Assembly (NCBI RefSeq): GCF_017948245.1
Contig: NZ_CP072866.1
Location: 310,001-374,000, forward strand
Source: Rhizobium sp. NLR16a
Lineage (GTDB): Bacteria; Pseudomonadota; Alphaproteobacteria; Rhizobiales; Rhizobiaceae
Length of the DNA stretch: 64,000 bases
Direction of reading: 5' to 3'
This document shows, one piece after another, positions 17,848 to 26,556 of this stretch. The position numbers and the translations under genes are program-made. Every line of letters starts with the position of its first letter. Within the stretch, counting starts at the first letter, position 1. Under the pieces are notes generated by a model, which had not been told where the DNA came from, searched no databases, and was given only the letters and a program-made list of their open reading frames with translations.

Positions 17848-19125
17848 TTACCTCATCATCGCCAGCGCTGCCTCAAAGAAGTCGTCGCCACCGAAGTTTC
17901 CTGATTTCAATGCCAGAAGCATGTCGCCCTGCCGATTGCCGACCGTCCGCAGCACCGGCACGCCGGGGGCAATTTCGGGGCCGATCAGAAATGCCGGAAT
18001 GGCAAGCCTGTCGACGGCGGCCCCCGAGGTTTCGCCGCCGGCGACCACCAGGCGGCGCACGCCTCTTTCAACCAGTTCGGCGGCGATGATGGACGTCGCG
18101 GTCTCGATCGCGTGGCCGGAAGCCTCCCGCCCATATTGCAATTGCAGCCGGGATACGGTTTCCGGCGCCGCGCTCGCGGCGACGATCACGGGACCGGCGG
18201 AGATGCGGTCTCCGGCCCAGGAAATCGCCGCGGCGATCTCATCCGGGCCTGATATCAGCCGCTCCGGATCAAGCCGCAACACAGGCATCGACCGTTCGGC
18301 GACCTCGAGCTGGCGTAGCGTTGCTTTCGAACAGCTGCCGGCAATAATCGCCGAAAACCCGCCGACAGGGCGAATGATGTCTTCAGCTGCTGCGCCGCCT
18401 GATATGCGGCCGGAACGGACGAGCGCCCGGGCAAGGCCGAGGCCAAGGCCGGACGCACCGGTGGAGACCGGCGTTTCGAGTGCGACCTCGCCGAGCGTTT
18501 CCAGATCCCTTTCGAAAATTGCATCGGCGACAGCCATGGTCACCCCTGTCGCGCGCAACGTATCGAGCCTCGCCCTGGCGGCGGCAGGGCCGGCCGCGAC
18601 GGCTGCCAGGTCGATCAAGCCGACGGCGCCGCGCGATTGGCGGGTGAGAACCCGCACGAGGTTGGCGTCGTGCATTGGGTTGAGGGGGTGATCCTTGAGC
18701 GGACTTTCGTTCAAGGGTTGGCCGCCGACGAAGAGATGGCCGAGATAGACGGTGCGGCCGGTTTCCGGAAAGGCTGGTGTAACCAGCACGCTGCCGCCGC
18801 CCGCAGCATTGCGCAAGGCCTCGGTGACGGGACCGATATTGCCGGCATCGGTGGAATCGAAGGTCGAGCAGATTTTGTAAAGCACATGGCCCGCGCCCCG
18901 ATGGCGCAGCCATCGCTCGGCTTCGGTGGCAGCCGTCACGGCCTCTGGGGCCCTGACCGAGCGGATTTTCAGGGAGACGACAACGGCATCCACGTCGGGC
19001 AGTGCCAGCGATGGATCCGGGATGCCGACCGTCTGCACCGTGCGCAGGCCATTCTTTGTCAGCGTGTTGGCAAGATCCGACGCGCCCGTATAGTCGTCAG
19101 CGATCGATCCGAGTGAAATAGCCAT
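17848..19125 (-). CDS. otnK: 3-oxo-tetronate kinase (four-carbon acid sugar kinase)
   Basis: This 425-residue enzyme is of the DUF1537/four-carbon acid sugar kinase family. The N-terminal domain opens with GSIADDYTGASDLAN, and the C-terminal nucleotide-binding domain has GSCSKATLRQLE and VAGGETSGAAVDRL. In the known tetronate pathway OtnK phosphorylates 3-oxo-tetronate to its 4-phosphate with ATP. It is the third gene of ltnD-otnI-otnK, starting 3 bases after otnI ends. The genes for the dehydrogenase, isomerase and decarboxylase of the pathway all lie within 5 kb, which makes the assignment strong. Confidence 0.92.
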   Translation of the reverse strand: MAISLGSIADDYTGASDLANTLTKNGLRTVQTVGIPDPSLALPDVDAVVVSLKIRSVRAPEAVTAATEAERWLRHRGAGHVLYKICSTFDSTDAGNIGPVTEALRNAAGGGSVLVTPAFPETGRTVYLGHLFVGGQPLNESPLKDHPLNPMHDANLVRVLTRQSRGAVGLIDLAAVAAGPAAARARLDTLRATGVTMAVADAIFERDLETLGEVALETPVSTGASGLGLGLARALVRSGRISGGAAAEDIIRPVGGFSAIIAGSCSKATLRQLEVAERSMPVLRLDPERLISGPDEIAAAISWAGDRISAGPVIVAASAAPETVSRLQLQYGREASGHAIETATSIIAAELVERGVRRLVVAGGETSGAAVDRLAIPAFLIGPEIAPGVPVLRTVGNRQGDMLLALKSGNFGGDDFFEAALAMMR

Positions 19126-19128
19126 CGT

Positions 19129-19905
19129 CTAGCTCCGTGCAAAGGGTTTGAACCAGCCTAGACCGTCCAGTGTGTGGCTGCGCGGGATGTATTCGCAGCC
19201 GATGAAGCCGTCATAGCCCAGGCGGTCGATTTCGCCGAACAGATAGGGATAGTTCAGTTCCTCCCCATCCGGCTCGTTGCGTGACGGCACGCTGGCAATC
19301 TGGATATGGCCGGTGATCGGCAGTAGGCGCCGCAACGCCATGACGACGTCGCCATGGATGATCTGACGGTGATAGATATCGAACTGGAGCTTCAGGTTCG
19401 GCAAGCCGCATTCGGCAATCAGCAGTTCGGCTGCGTTGAAGTCGTTGAGGAAATATCCCGGCATGTTTCGCCCGTTGATCGGCTCGAGCAGGAGATCGAT
19501 GCCCTTTTCCGCAAGCCGCTCGGCCGTATAGGTGACGGAGCGCCGATAACGGGAGGAGGCGTCGCCGTCGTGACGGTCGGCGATGCCCGCCATCAGGTGC
19601 AACCGTCCGACTCCCGTCGCTGCCGCAAAGTCCAGTGCCTTGTCGACATCGGCTTTCAGCGCATCGAACCGTTCGGGAAGGGCGGCAATGCCACGTTCGC
19701 CTGCTGCCCAGTCGCCCGGCGGCAGGTTGAACAAGGCCTGCTGCAGATTGTTGCGGGCAAGCCGCTCGGCAATTGCCTCCGGCGTGGCTTCATATGGAAA
19801 GAGGTATTCGACGGCGGCAAAGCCGGCATCGGCTGCGGCGTCGAAACGATCGAGGAATGCCCATTCGTTGAACATCATCGTCAGGTTGGCGGCGAAAACC
19901 GGCAT
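19129..19905 (-). CDS. otnI: 2-oxo-tetronate isomerase (hydroxypyruvate isomerase family)
   Basis: This 258-residue TIM-barrel protein is of the xylose-isomerase-like/Hyi family. Metal and substrate residues are visible in LLEPINGRNMPGYFLND (Glu), LKLQFDIYH (Asp and His), GHIQIASVP (His) and FIGCEYIP (Glu). OtnI converts 2-oxo-tetronate to 3-oxo-tetronate, the step between LtnD and OtnK. It lies 15 bases after ltnD. The Hyi/OtnI family is not separable by sequence alone; the context with ltnD, otnK and otnC decides for OtnI. Confidence 0.9.
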   Translation of the reverse strand: MPVFAANLTMMFNEWAFLDRFDAAADAGFAAVEYLFPYEATPEAIAERLARNNLQQALFNLPPGDWAAGERGIAALPERFDALKADVDKALDFAAATGVGRLHLMAGIADRHDGDASSRYRRSVTYTAERLAEKGIDLLLEPINGRNMPGYFLNDFNAAELLIAECGLPNLKLQFDIYHRQIIHGDVVMALRRLLPITGHIQIASVPSRNEPDGEELNYPYLFGEIDRLGYDGFIGCEYIPRSHTLDGLGWFKPFARS

Positions 19906-19920
19906 GTCTAGCGTTCCTTT

Positions 19921-20865
19921 TTACAGCCTCTGCGGCTTCTCGTTGGAACCGGGCAACTCAGCGCCGGAAAGTCTGGCATAGAGCCGCGCGAGCGAGGAGT
20001 CGTCGTCCCGGCCCATGCCGGCGCCTGCGGCGGCCAGATACATCTGCAGGGCCGCGGCCGCGAGCGGTGACGGATATCGTTCGGAGCGCGCCATATCCTG
20101 GACGATACCGAGATCCTTGACGAAAATCTCGATGCTGCTGAGCGGCGTATAGTCTCCGGCCAGCACATGCGGCACGCGGTTTTCGAACATCCACGAATTG
20201 CCGGCCGAGGCGGTGATAACCTCATAGACCTTGTCGAGGTCGAGGCCCTGCTTGGCGGCAAAGGTGATGGCCTCGCAGGCGGCGGCGATGTGCACACCGG
20301 CAAGAAGCTGGTTGATCATCTTGAAGGCAGCGCCCGTTCCGGCCGCGTCGCCGAGTTCGTAGACCTTGCCGGCCATGGCGTTGAGACCTGGGCGCGCCCT
20401 GTCAAAGGCCTGGCTGGAGCCGGATGCCATGATCGTCAATTCGCCAAGCGCCGCCTTGGCTGCGCCGCCGGAAATCGGCGCATCGAGATAATGCAGACCG
20501 AGAGCCTCTACTCTTTGCGCCAGATTGCGTGCGACGGCGGGATCCATGGTTGCCGACGAGATGAACACGGCGCCTGGCTTCATTGTGCTCGCAACGCCTT
20601 CCGGGCCGAACAGCACGGCCTCGGTCTGCGCGCCGTTGACGACGACGGAGACGACGATGTCGGCATCCTTTGCCGCGCCGGCCGGGGTCTGTGCACCCCG
20701 TCCGCCGTCGGCGATGAAGCGGTCCACCGCCGCCGACGTGATGTCATATCCAACGACATCGAGCCCTGCGCGCTTCATCGACCGGGCCATTCCGAGCCCC
20801 ATTGAACCAAGGCCGATGACGGCCGCGATGAAAGTGGAGCCTGAGTTTTCGGCAAGCGGTGTCAT
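19921..20865 (-). CDS. ltnD: L-threonate dehydrogenase (beta-hydroxyacid dehydrogenase family)
   Basis: This is a 314-residue NAD-dependent enzyme. The Rossmann motif is VIGLGSMGLGMARSM, the substrate region is LDAPISGGAAKAALG, and the catalytic Lys is in GAAFKMINQLLAG. LtnD oxidises L-threonate to 2-oxo-tetronate. I chose the ATG at 20865 because GGAG is 8 bases upstream; a longer in-frame reading to 21084 would cross the operator array. It is the first gene of the leftward operon, directly below three LacI-type operators. D-erythronate or D-threonate dehydrogenases of the same family are alternatives, but the set with otnI, otnK and otnC matches the L-threonate route. Confidence 0.9.
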   Translation of the reverse strand: MTPLAENSGSTFIAAVIGLGSMGLGMARSMKRAGLDVVGYDITSAAVDRFIADGGRGAQTPAGAAKDADIVVSVVVNGAQTEAVLFGPEGVASTMKPGAVFISSATMDPAVARNLAQRVEALGLHYLDAPISGGAAKAALGELTIMASGSSQAFDRARPGLNAMAGKVYELGDAAGTGAAFKMINQLLAGVHIAAACEAITFAAKQGLDLDKVYEVITASAGNSWMFENRVPHVLAGDYTPLSSIEIFVKDLGIVQDMARSERYPSPLAAAALQMYLAAAGAGMGRDDDSSLARLYARLSGAELPGSNEKPQRL

Positions 20866-20917
20866 GGGAGTTTCTCCAGTCCTGAAAGAGCCGTGCCTTG
20901 GCATCTGCAGCCAAGTT

Positions 20918-20985
20918 TTGGCAGCGCTGCCATTTCCTACTCCCTTTTGGCAGCGCTGCCAACTGCAGATTGGCAGCGCTGCCAA
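20918..20985. promoter_or_regulatory. triple LacI-family operator array for the tetronate genes
   Basis: TTGGCAGCGCTGCCAA occurs exactly at 20947-20962 and 20970-20985, and with one end base changed at 20918-20933. The starts are 29 and 23 bases apart. A looser palindrome with TTGGC and GCCAA arms lies at 20898-20914. The GCGC-centred palindrome is typical of LacI-family operators, and a LacI-family gene starts 87 bases to the right. The sites lie in the divergent region between ltnD and the regulator, so they probably control both directions. Confidence 0.88.
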
Positions 20986-21071
20986 AAATATCTTGCTTCT
21001 GGCCGGAAGTGATGAAAGATGGATGTCGCAGCGAGGCGTCCCAAGGATCGCTTCGCACTTAAAGATTCCAG

Positions 21072-22091
21072 ATGCCGGGTTCAAAAGCGACCATGGAATT
21101 CAAACATCAGGCGACCGTGACCCTTGCAGAGGTCGCGGAAGCGGCCGGAGTCGGCGAGAGTACGGTGTCGCGCGTGCTGCGCAACCACGGTTCGTTTTCC
21201 GGCAGAACGCGGGAGCGGGTGATGGCCGCCGTCGAGCGGCTGGGCTATGTCCCGAACCGGATCGCCGGAACGCTTGCCTCCACCGGTTCGCGTCTTGTCG
21301 CCTTCGTCATTCCCTCGCTGTCCAACATCGTATTTTCCGACGTGCTGCGTGGAGCGAGCGCCGTTCTGGAAGAAAACCGCTATCAGGCGGTCTTTTCGGT
21401 GACGGACTATGATCCGGGCAAGGAGGAGGCGCTCGCTACTGCGATGCTTGCCTGGCGGCCGGCAGCGGTGATGCTGGCGGGGTACGAGCACACCGACGGC
21501 ACGGTGAAGATGTTGCGCGCCAGCGGGTGCCGGGTCGTGGAACTGCTCGATCTGGATGGCGATGCCCTCGATATCGCCGTCGGCTTCTCGAATCGTGCGG
21601 CCGGGCGGGAGAGCGCTGCCTTCCTGCTCAGACGGGGCTACCGAAGGATCGGCTATGTCGGTCACGACCTGGACCGCGACACCCGCGCCGGCAAGCGTTT
21701 TTCGAGCTTTTGCGAAACTCTCGACGCCAACGGAACTCCGCTCATTGCTCGCGAAATCCTGGCGGGCGCCTCGTCAGTGGAAAACGGCAAGCAGGGGCTG
21801 GAGCGACTGTTGGCACGAGCGACCGATCTCGATGCCGTCTATTTTTCCAACGACGACATGGCGCTCGGCGGTTATTTTCACTGTCTCTCTCAAGGGATCG
21901 TTATCCCCTCGCAGCTCGCCATATTCGGCTATAACGGCCTAGATATCGGCCGGGCAATACCGCAACCCCTGTCGACGATCCGGACGCCGCGCGTGGCGAC
22001 GGGACAGACAGCCGCTGAGTTGGTCGTCGCCAACGCGCCGCCGCAAGCCATCGATCTCGGTTTTGAACTGATCGAAGGCGCAACTGCGTAA
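21072..22091 (+). CDS. LacI-family regulator of tetronate catabolism
   Basis: This 339-residue protein has an N-terminal LacI helix-turn-helix (VTLAEVAEAAGVGESTVSRVLRN, about 15-37), the hinge helix region GYVPNRIAGTLAS, and a periplasmic-binding-protein-like effector domain to about 330, closest to the GntR/gluconate group. Two ATGs (21072 and 21093) are possible; neither has a strong ribosome site. It is divergent from ltnD-otnI-otnK and co-directional with otnC, with the operator array in between. It most likely represses both units until a four-carbon sugar acid or its oxo form binds. Confidence 0.9.
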   Translation: MPGSKATMEFKHQATVTLAEVAEAAGVGESTVSRVLRNHGSFSGRTRERVMAAVERLGYVPNRIAGTLASTGSRLVAFVIPSLSNIVFSDVLRGASAVLEENRYQAVFSVTDYDPGKEEALATAMLAWRPAAVMLAGYEHTDGTVKMLRASGCRVVELLDLDGDALDIAVGFSNRAAGRESAAFLLRRGYRRIGYVGHDLDRDTRAGKRFSSFCETLDANGTPLIAREILAGASSVENGKQGLERLLARATDLDAVYFSNDDMALGGYFHCLSQGIVIPSQLAIFGYNGLDIGRAIPQPLSTIRTPRVATGQTAAELVVANAPPQAIDLGFELIEGATA

Positions 22092-22107
22092 GATCGGAGG
22101 AACTGCC

Positions 22108-22776
22108 ATGTCCGACGCCCGCCTGCGTGAGGAAATCTGCCGATACGGTCGCTCGCTGTTCGAGCGCGGGCTGACGCCGGGTTCGTCCGGCAATATATCG
22201 TTGCGGCTGGAGGACGGCGGCTGGCTGGTGACGCCGACCAACGCCTCGCTCGGCTTCCTCGACCCGGCCCGGATCTCCAGGCTCGATGCGGAAGGCCGGT
22301 TGCTGTCGGGCGACAAGCCGACCAAGGAAATCCCGCTTCACACCGCCCTCTACGACACACGCGGCAGTGCCCGCGCTATCGTCCACCTTCACTCGACACA
22401 TGCGGTGGCGCTGACCATGCTGCCGGAGATCGATCCGCGTGCCGCCCTGCCGCCGATGACGCCATATTATCTCATGCGCGCCGGCGAGACCGCGTTGGTG
22501 CCGTATTATCGCCCAGGGGATCCGGCAGTGGCCGACGCGATCCGGGGACTGGCCGGCAGATATTCGTCGGTGCTTCTGGCCAATCATGGACCTGTTGTCG
22601 CCGGTGACAGCCTGGAGGCGGCGGTGTTTGCGACTGAGGAACTGGAGGAAACGGCAAAGCTCTATCTGCTGCTGCGCAACCTCAACCCCCGTTTCCTCAG
22701 CCCGGCTCAGGTGGCCGATCTCGTCGATACATTCGGCCTCGACCTTCCGTCGCAGCATGGCCACGATCACGATTGA
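22108..22776 (+). CDS. otnC: 3-oxo-tetronate 4-phosphate decarboxylase (class II aldolase family)
   Basis: This is a 222-residue class II aldolase/adducin-like protein. GLTPGSSGNIS is the phosphate loop, HLHSTHA and LANHGPV hold the zinc-binding His residues, and PLHTALY lies in the active site. OtnC decarboxylates 3-oxo-tetronate 4-phosphate to dihydroxyacetone phosphate, which enters central metabolism. GGAGGA is 7-8 bases before the ATG, and the gene follows the LacI regulator by 16 bases. The C-terminus is His-rich (HGHDHD). Fuculose-phosphate-type aldolase is an alternative by family alone. Confidence 0.9.
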   Translation: MSDARLREEICRYGRSLFERGLTPGSSGNISLRLEDGGWLVTPTNASLGFLDPARISRLDAEGRLLSGDKPTKEIPLHTALYDTRGSARAIVHLHSTHAVALTMLPEIDPRAALPPMTPYYLMRAGETALVPYYRPGDPAVADAIRGLAGRYSSVLLANHGPVVAGDSLEAAVFATEELEETAKLYLLLRNLNPRFLSPAQVADLVDTFGLDLPSQHGHDHD

Positions 22777-22934
22777 ACAGATCCCCGGCGCCCCGGGGAG
22801 GCGCAACCTTCTGCCAAACGCCGCTTTCGATACGATAGATTCTGCTTCCGATGCGGCCAATTCAGGCAGCCATGGGCGAAGCGGAGCCTATGATTGTGAA
22901 CAGGTCCCAGTTCCGATCGCTAAAGGATACGCAG

Positions 22935-23603
22935 ATGACGACGTTCCGTCCGAAATACATCACCTTCGATTGCTACGGCACGCTGACCAATTTTCAGATG
23001 GCGGAAGCGGCGCGCGACCTCTACGGCAATCAGCTTGACGAGCCGCGCATGGTGGAGTTCATCAAGAATTTCGCCGCTTATCGCCTTGATGAGATCATGG
23101 GCGCCTGGAAGCCCTATGCCGAGGTGGTGCACAATTCGCTCGAACGGACTTGCAAGCGCAATGGCGTGGAATTTCGCCACGAAGCAGCGCAAATGGTTTA
23201 CGAGCGTGTTCCCACCTGGGGGCCGCATCGCGACGTACCCGAAGGTCTTGCCAGGGTTGCCCGCGAAATTCCGCTGGTGATCCTGTCCAATGCCATGGAT
23301 GCGCAGATCATGTCGAATGTCGAAAAGCTCGGCGCGCCCTTCCATGCGGTCTATACCGCGCAACAGGCAAATGCCTATAAGCCGCGTTTCCAAGCCTTCG
23401 AATATATGTTCGACATGCTCGGCTGCGGACCGCAGGACGTGCTCCATTGCTCGTCCTCCTTCCGCTATGACCTGATGTCTGCCCACGATCTCGGCATCAA
23501 GAACAAGGTCTGGGTCAACCGGGGCCACGAGCCGGCCAATCCCTATTACGGCTATGTCGAAATCCCTGATATCTCAGGTCTGCCCGGTGTCGTTGGCCTC
23601 TGA
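22935..23603 (+). CDS. HAD hydrolase, haloacid dehalogenase type II-like
   Basis: This is a 222-residue HAD protein. Motif I is TFDCYGTLTNF, with the Tyr two residues after the nucleophile that is typical of L-2-haloacid dehalogenases. LSNAMDAQI is motif II, AYKPRFQAFEY carries the motif III Lys, and SSSFRYDLMSA is the motif IV region. The ATG at 22935 has AAAGGA 7 bases upstream; an earlier ATG at 22851 is less likely. It is 13 bases before an amine-oxidase-type FAD gene. A similar gene at 14520-15233 also lies beside an amine-removing enzyme. A role on a natural phosphorylated or activated intermediate is more likely than on haloacids. Confidence 0.86.
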   Translation: MTTFRPKYITFDCYGTLTNFQMAEAARDLYGNQLDEPRMVEFIKNFAAYRLDEIMGAWKPYAEVVHNSLERTCKRNGVEFRHEAAQMVYERVPTWGPHRDVPEGLARVAREIPLVILSNAMDAQIMSNVEKLGAPFHAVYTAQQANAYKPRFQAFEYMFDMLGCGPQDVLHCSSSFRYDLMSAHDLGIKNKVWVNRGHEPANPYYGYVEIPDISGLPGVVGL

Positions 23604-23616
23604 CGGAGACAAACGG

Positions 23617-24891
23617 ATGCAGTTTCAATCCTACTGGCATGACACAGCCCGCGCTTTTGCCGATGCGGCTCACGGTCCTGTCGAAGGACATTATGATGTG
23701 GCCGTCATCGGCGCCGGTTTTACCGGGCTTGCGGCCGCGCGCCAGCTTGCGAAAGCCGGCGTCAAGGTCGTCGTGCTGGAGGCCGAACGCGTGGGCTGGG
23801 GGGCGTCGGGACGCAATGGCGGCCATCTCAACAACGGGCTAGCCCATAGCTTCCTGTCTGCCAAGTCAGCACTCGGCACCGAGCGTGCCGTCGCGCTTTA
23901 TCGGGCGTTCGACGAGTCGATCGACACCATCGAGGCGATCGTCGGCGAGGAGGGCATCGACTGCAACTTCCGTCGCGCCGGGAAGCTGAAGCTTGCCTCC
24001 AAGCCGCAGCATTTCGATGCCATTGCCCGCAATTTCGAGGCTGTGCATAGAGAGGTCGATCCGGAGACGGCGCTTCTTTCGGCGGATGACTTGAAGAGTG
24101 AGGTCGGCTCGCCTTTCCATGGCGCCATGCTCTCGAGGAAGAGCGCGATGATGCATATGGGGCGCTATGTCGCCGGGCTCGCCGCCGCGGCCGCCCGCCA
24201 CGGCGCCGTCATTTTCGAAAAGGCCGCCGTGACCGGCCATCGGCAAGGCAATGGACGCCACAGCCTCAAGACGGGGCGCGGCACCGTCACCGCCGACCAC
24301 GTACTGGTCGCGACAGGCGCCTACACCCCGTCGCTCTTCGGCTATTTCCGCCGCCGGATCATTTCCGTCGGCAGCTTCCTGCTCGCCACGCGGCCGCTGA
24401 GCGACGCCGAAATCGCAGCGACGATGCCGGGAAACCGGACCTGTGTCACCTCGCTGAATATCGGAAACTATTTCCGGCTGTCGCCGGACAAGCGGCTGAT
24501 CTTCGGCGGTCGAGCACGCTTTTCCGCCACGTCGGACCAGCGGTCGGATGCAAGGAGCGGTGATATTCTGCGCGCCGGTCTGGCTGAAATCTTCCCGCAA
24601 CTTGCCGGCATCGAGATCGACTACTGCTGGGGCGGGCTCGTCGATATGACGAAAGACCGTTATCCCCGCGCGGGCTATGGCGACGGCGTTTGGTACGCCA
24701 TGGGCTATTCTGGCCACGGCGCCCAGCTCTCCACCCATCTCGGCATCATCATCGCCGATGCCATCATGGGCAAGGCGGACCGCAATCCGGTCAAAGGCCT
24801 CGAATGGCCTGCCGTCCCCGGCCATTTCGGCAAGCCGTGGTTTCTGCCGGTCGTCGGGCTCTATTACAAGACACTCGATCGCTTCATGTAA
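23617..24891 (+). CDS. FAD-dependent amine oxidoreductase (gamma-glutamylputrescine oxidase-like)
   Basis: This is a 424-residue DAO-family enzyme. The FAD fold is VAVIGAGFTGLAAARQLAKAG, followed by VVLEAERVGWGASGRNGG, the block seen in PuuB/OrdL-type oxidases. The C-terminal FAD contact is YAMGYSGHGAQLS. Such enzymes oxidise secondary amines or gamma-glutamyl amines to aldehydes plus ammonia. The ATG at 23617 is preceded by GGAGA. It is the last gene of the rightward unit and faces a succinate-semialdehyde-type dehydrogenase gene, with a terminator between them. No gamma-glutamyl-amine synthetase gene is nearby, so the PuuB identity itself is not proven. Confidence 0.87.
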   Translation: MQFQSYWHDTARAFADAAHGPVEGHYDVAVIGAGFTGLAAARQLAKAGVKVVVLEAERVGWGASGRNGGHLNNGLAHSFLSAKSALGTERAVALYRAFDESIDTIEAIVGEEGIDCNFRRAGKLKLASKPQHFDAIARNFEAVHREVDPETALLSADDLKSEVGSPFHGAMLSRKSAMMHMGRYVAGLAAAAARHGAVIFEKAAVTGHRQGNGRHSLKTGRGTVTADHVLVATGAYTPSLFGYFRRRIISVGSFLLATRPLSDAEIAATMPGNRTCVTSLNIGNYFRLSPDKRLIFGGRARFSATSDQRSDARSGDILRAGLAEIFPQLAGIEIDYCWGGLVDMTKDRYPRAGYGDGVWYAMGYSGHGAQLSTHLGIIIADAIMGKADRNPVKGLEWPAVPGHFGKPWFLPVVGLYYKTLDRFM

Positions 24892-24980
24892 GCGCGGCGT
24901 GACGAGAGCGGTTCAGCCTTTCTCAGGCATCTCCCGTAAACTTGCCGCCGTTTGGAAGACAGTCAGAAAAACCATATGGG

Positions 24981-25015
24981 AAGGCGCCGGCGGAGCTTCC
25001 GGCGCCCTTTTTTAT
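24981..25015 (+). terminator. intrinsic terminator after FAD oxidase gene
   Basis: GGCGCCGG (24983-24990) and CCGGCGCC (24999-25006) form an 8-base GC stem with an 8-base loop, followed by CTTTTTT. It separates the rightward FAD-oxidase unit from the leftward aldehyde-dehydrogenase operon that ends at 25021. Confidence 0.85.
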
Positions 25016-25020
25016 GACGG

Positions 25021-26478
25021 TCAGGAGAGCCCGCCGATGTGGAAGCTCTTCATTTCAAGATATTCCTCAATGCCGCATCGTGCGCCCTCACGCCCGAGGC
25101 CGGATTGCTTGACGCCGCCGAACGGAGCGACCTCGGTCGAGATGGCGCCGGTGTTCAGGCCGATCATGCCGAATTCGAGCGCCTCGCCGACGCGCCAGGA
25201 CCGTTTCAGGCTCTCGGTGTAGAAATAGGCTGCAAGGCCGAAGGGAGTGGAATTGGCGATGCGGATCGCCTCCTCCTCGGTGTCGAACCGGAACAGCGGT
25301 GCAACCGGTCCGAATGTCTCTTCGCTGGCGAGCTGCATGTCGGTGGTCGCGCCGCCAAGCACCATCGGAGCGGCATATTGATCGCCTGCAGGCATGGAAT
25401 CCACAGTGGCGAGGATCTTGGCTCCCCTTTTTACGGCATCCTCCACGTGACGGTTGATCTTCTCGATCGCCGCCTTGTTGATCATCGGCCCGATATCCGT
25501 GCCGGCCTCGGTGCCTGCCCCGACCTTCATGGCTGCGACCCGCGCGCCAAGTTTGGCGGCAAAGGCGTCATAGACGCCGGACTGGACGAGAAGGCGGTTG
25601 GCGCAGACGCAGGTCTGTCCGCCATTGCGGAATTTCGACGCGATGGCGCCTTCCACGGCAAGGTCGAGATCGGCATCGTCGAAGACGATGAAGGGTGCGT
25701 TGCCGCCGAGTTCGAGGCTGAGCCGCTTGACGCTGTCGGCCGCCCCGCGCATCAGCAGCGAGCCGACGCGGGTCGAGCCGGTGAAAGAGATCTTGCGGAC
25801 GGTCTGGTTCGTCATCAATTCGTCGCCGATCGCGGCCGGCATGCCGGTGACGATGTTGATCACGCCCTTGGGGATGCCGGCGCGTTCCGCCAGTACGGCG
25901 AGCGCCAGCGCCGAAAACGGGGTCAGGTCCGATGGCTTGATGACCACCGTGCAACCTGCCGCAAGTGCCGGCCCCACCTTGCGGGTGATCATCGCATTGG
26001 GAAAATTCCAAGGCGTGATGATCGCCGATACGCCGACGGGCTCCTTCAGAACGATGATCCGTCGCTCCGCGGTGGGCGAGGGGATGGTTGTTCCGCCGAT
26101 ACGACGTGCTTCCTCGGAAAACCATTTGATGAATGAGGCGCCGTAGCGGATTTCGCCTCGCGCCTCCGTCAGCGGCTTTCCCTGTTCCGTGGTCAGGATC
26201 AGCGCCAGATCCTCGATATTGTCGAGCATCAGATCGTGCCAGGCCTCGAGCAGGGCGGCGCGCTCGGCATGGGTCTTTGCCCGCCATGGACCAAAAGCCT
26301 TTTCTGCCGCCATGATCGCGGCCCGCGTGTCGGCTGCGTCCATGTCGGGCACGCTGCCCAGCACATGCTGCGTCGCCGGATCGATGACCTCGATCGTGCG
26401 CCCCGCTGCGCCCCCGCACCATTCTCCGTCGATGAGCCCCTGCTGGCGCAGCAGGCTGCCATCCCTCAATCCGTTCAT
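25021..26478 (-). CDS. succinate-semialdehyde dehydrogenase-type aldehyde dehydrogenase
   Basis: This is a 485-residue ALDH. TPWNFPNAMITRKVGPALAA, FTGSTRVG, LELGGNAPFIVFDDADLD (catalytic Glu) and NGGQTCVCANR (catalytic Cys) match GabD very closely. It would oxidise succinate semialdehyde or a related semialdehyde with NAD(P). I chose the ATG at 26478 because GAGGA lies about 3-7 bases upstream; other in-frame starts at 26493 and 26496 have no such site. It is the last gene of a leftward operon and may accept aldehyde made by the convergent FAD oxidase. Confidence 0.92.
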   Translation of the reverse strand: MNGLRDGSLLRQQGLIDGEWCGGAAGRTIEVIDPATQHVLGSVPDMDAADTRAAIMAAEKAFGPWRAKTHAERAALLEAWHDLMLDNIEDLALILTTEQGKPLTEARGEIRYGASFIKWFSEEARRIGGTTIPSPTAERRIIVLKEPVGVSAIITPWNFPNAMITRKVGPALAAGCTVVIKPSDLTPFSALALAVLAERAGIPKGVINIVTGMPAAIGDELMTNQTVRKISFTGSTRVGSLLMRGAADSVKRLSLELGGNAPFIVFDDADLDLAVEGAIASKFRNGGQTCVCANRLLVQSGVYDAFAAKLGARVAAMKVGAGTEAGTDIGPMINKAAIEKINRHVEDAVKRGAKILATVDSMPAGDQYAAPMVLGGATTDMQLASEETFGPVAPLFRFDTEEEAIRIANSTPFGLAAYFYTESLKRSWRVGEALEFGMIGLNTGAISTEVAPFGGVKQSGLGREGARCGIEEYLEMKSFHIGGLS

Positions 26479-26518
26479 CTTGTCCTCTTTCATCAAAGCG
26501 TCCTCTCCACAATTCCGG

Positions 26519-26556
26519 GCGCAAAACCGCGGCGCAACCTGTGCGACATGCTCTAG
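26519..26556 (-). repeat. fragment of rhizobial intergenic repeat overlapping a stop codon
   Basis: On the minus strand this reads CTAGAGCATGTCGCACAGG, ending in GCGGTTTTGCGC. It follows the same order (GCATGTCGC, then CAGCGGTTTTGCG) as the first hairpin of the repeat at 41303-41404, as far as the bases allow. Its left end supplies the TAG stop of the tartrate-dehydrogenase-like gene. It fills the gap between two genes of one operon. Confidence 0.6.
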
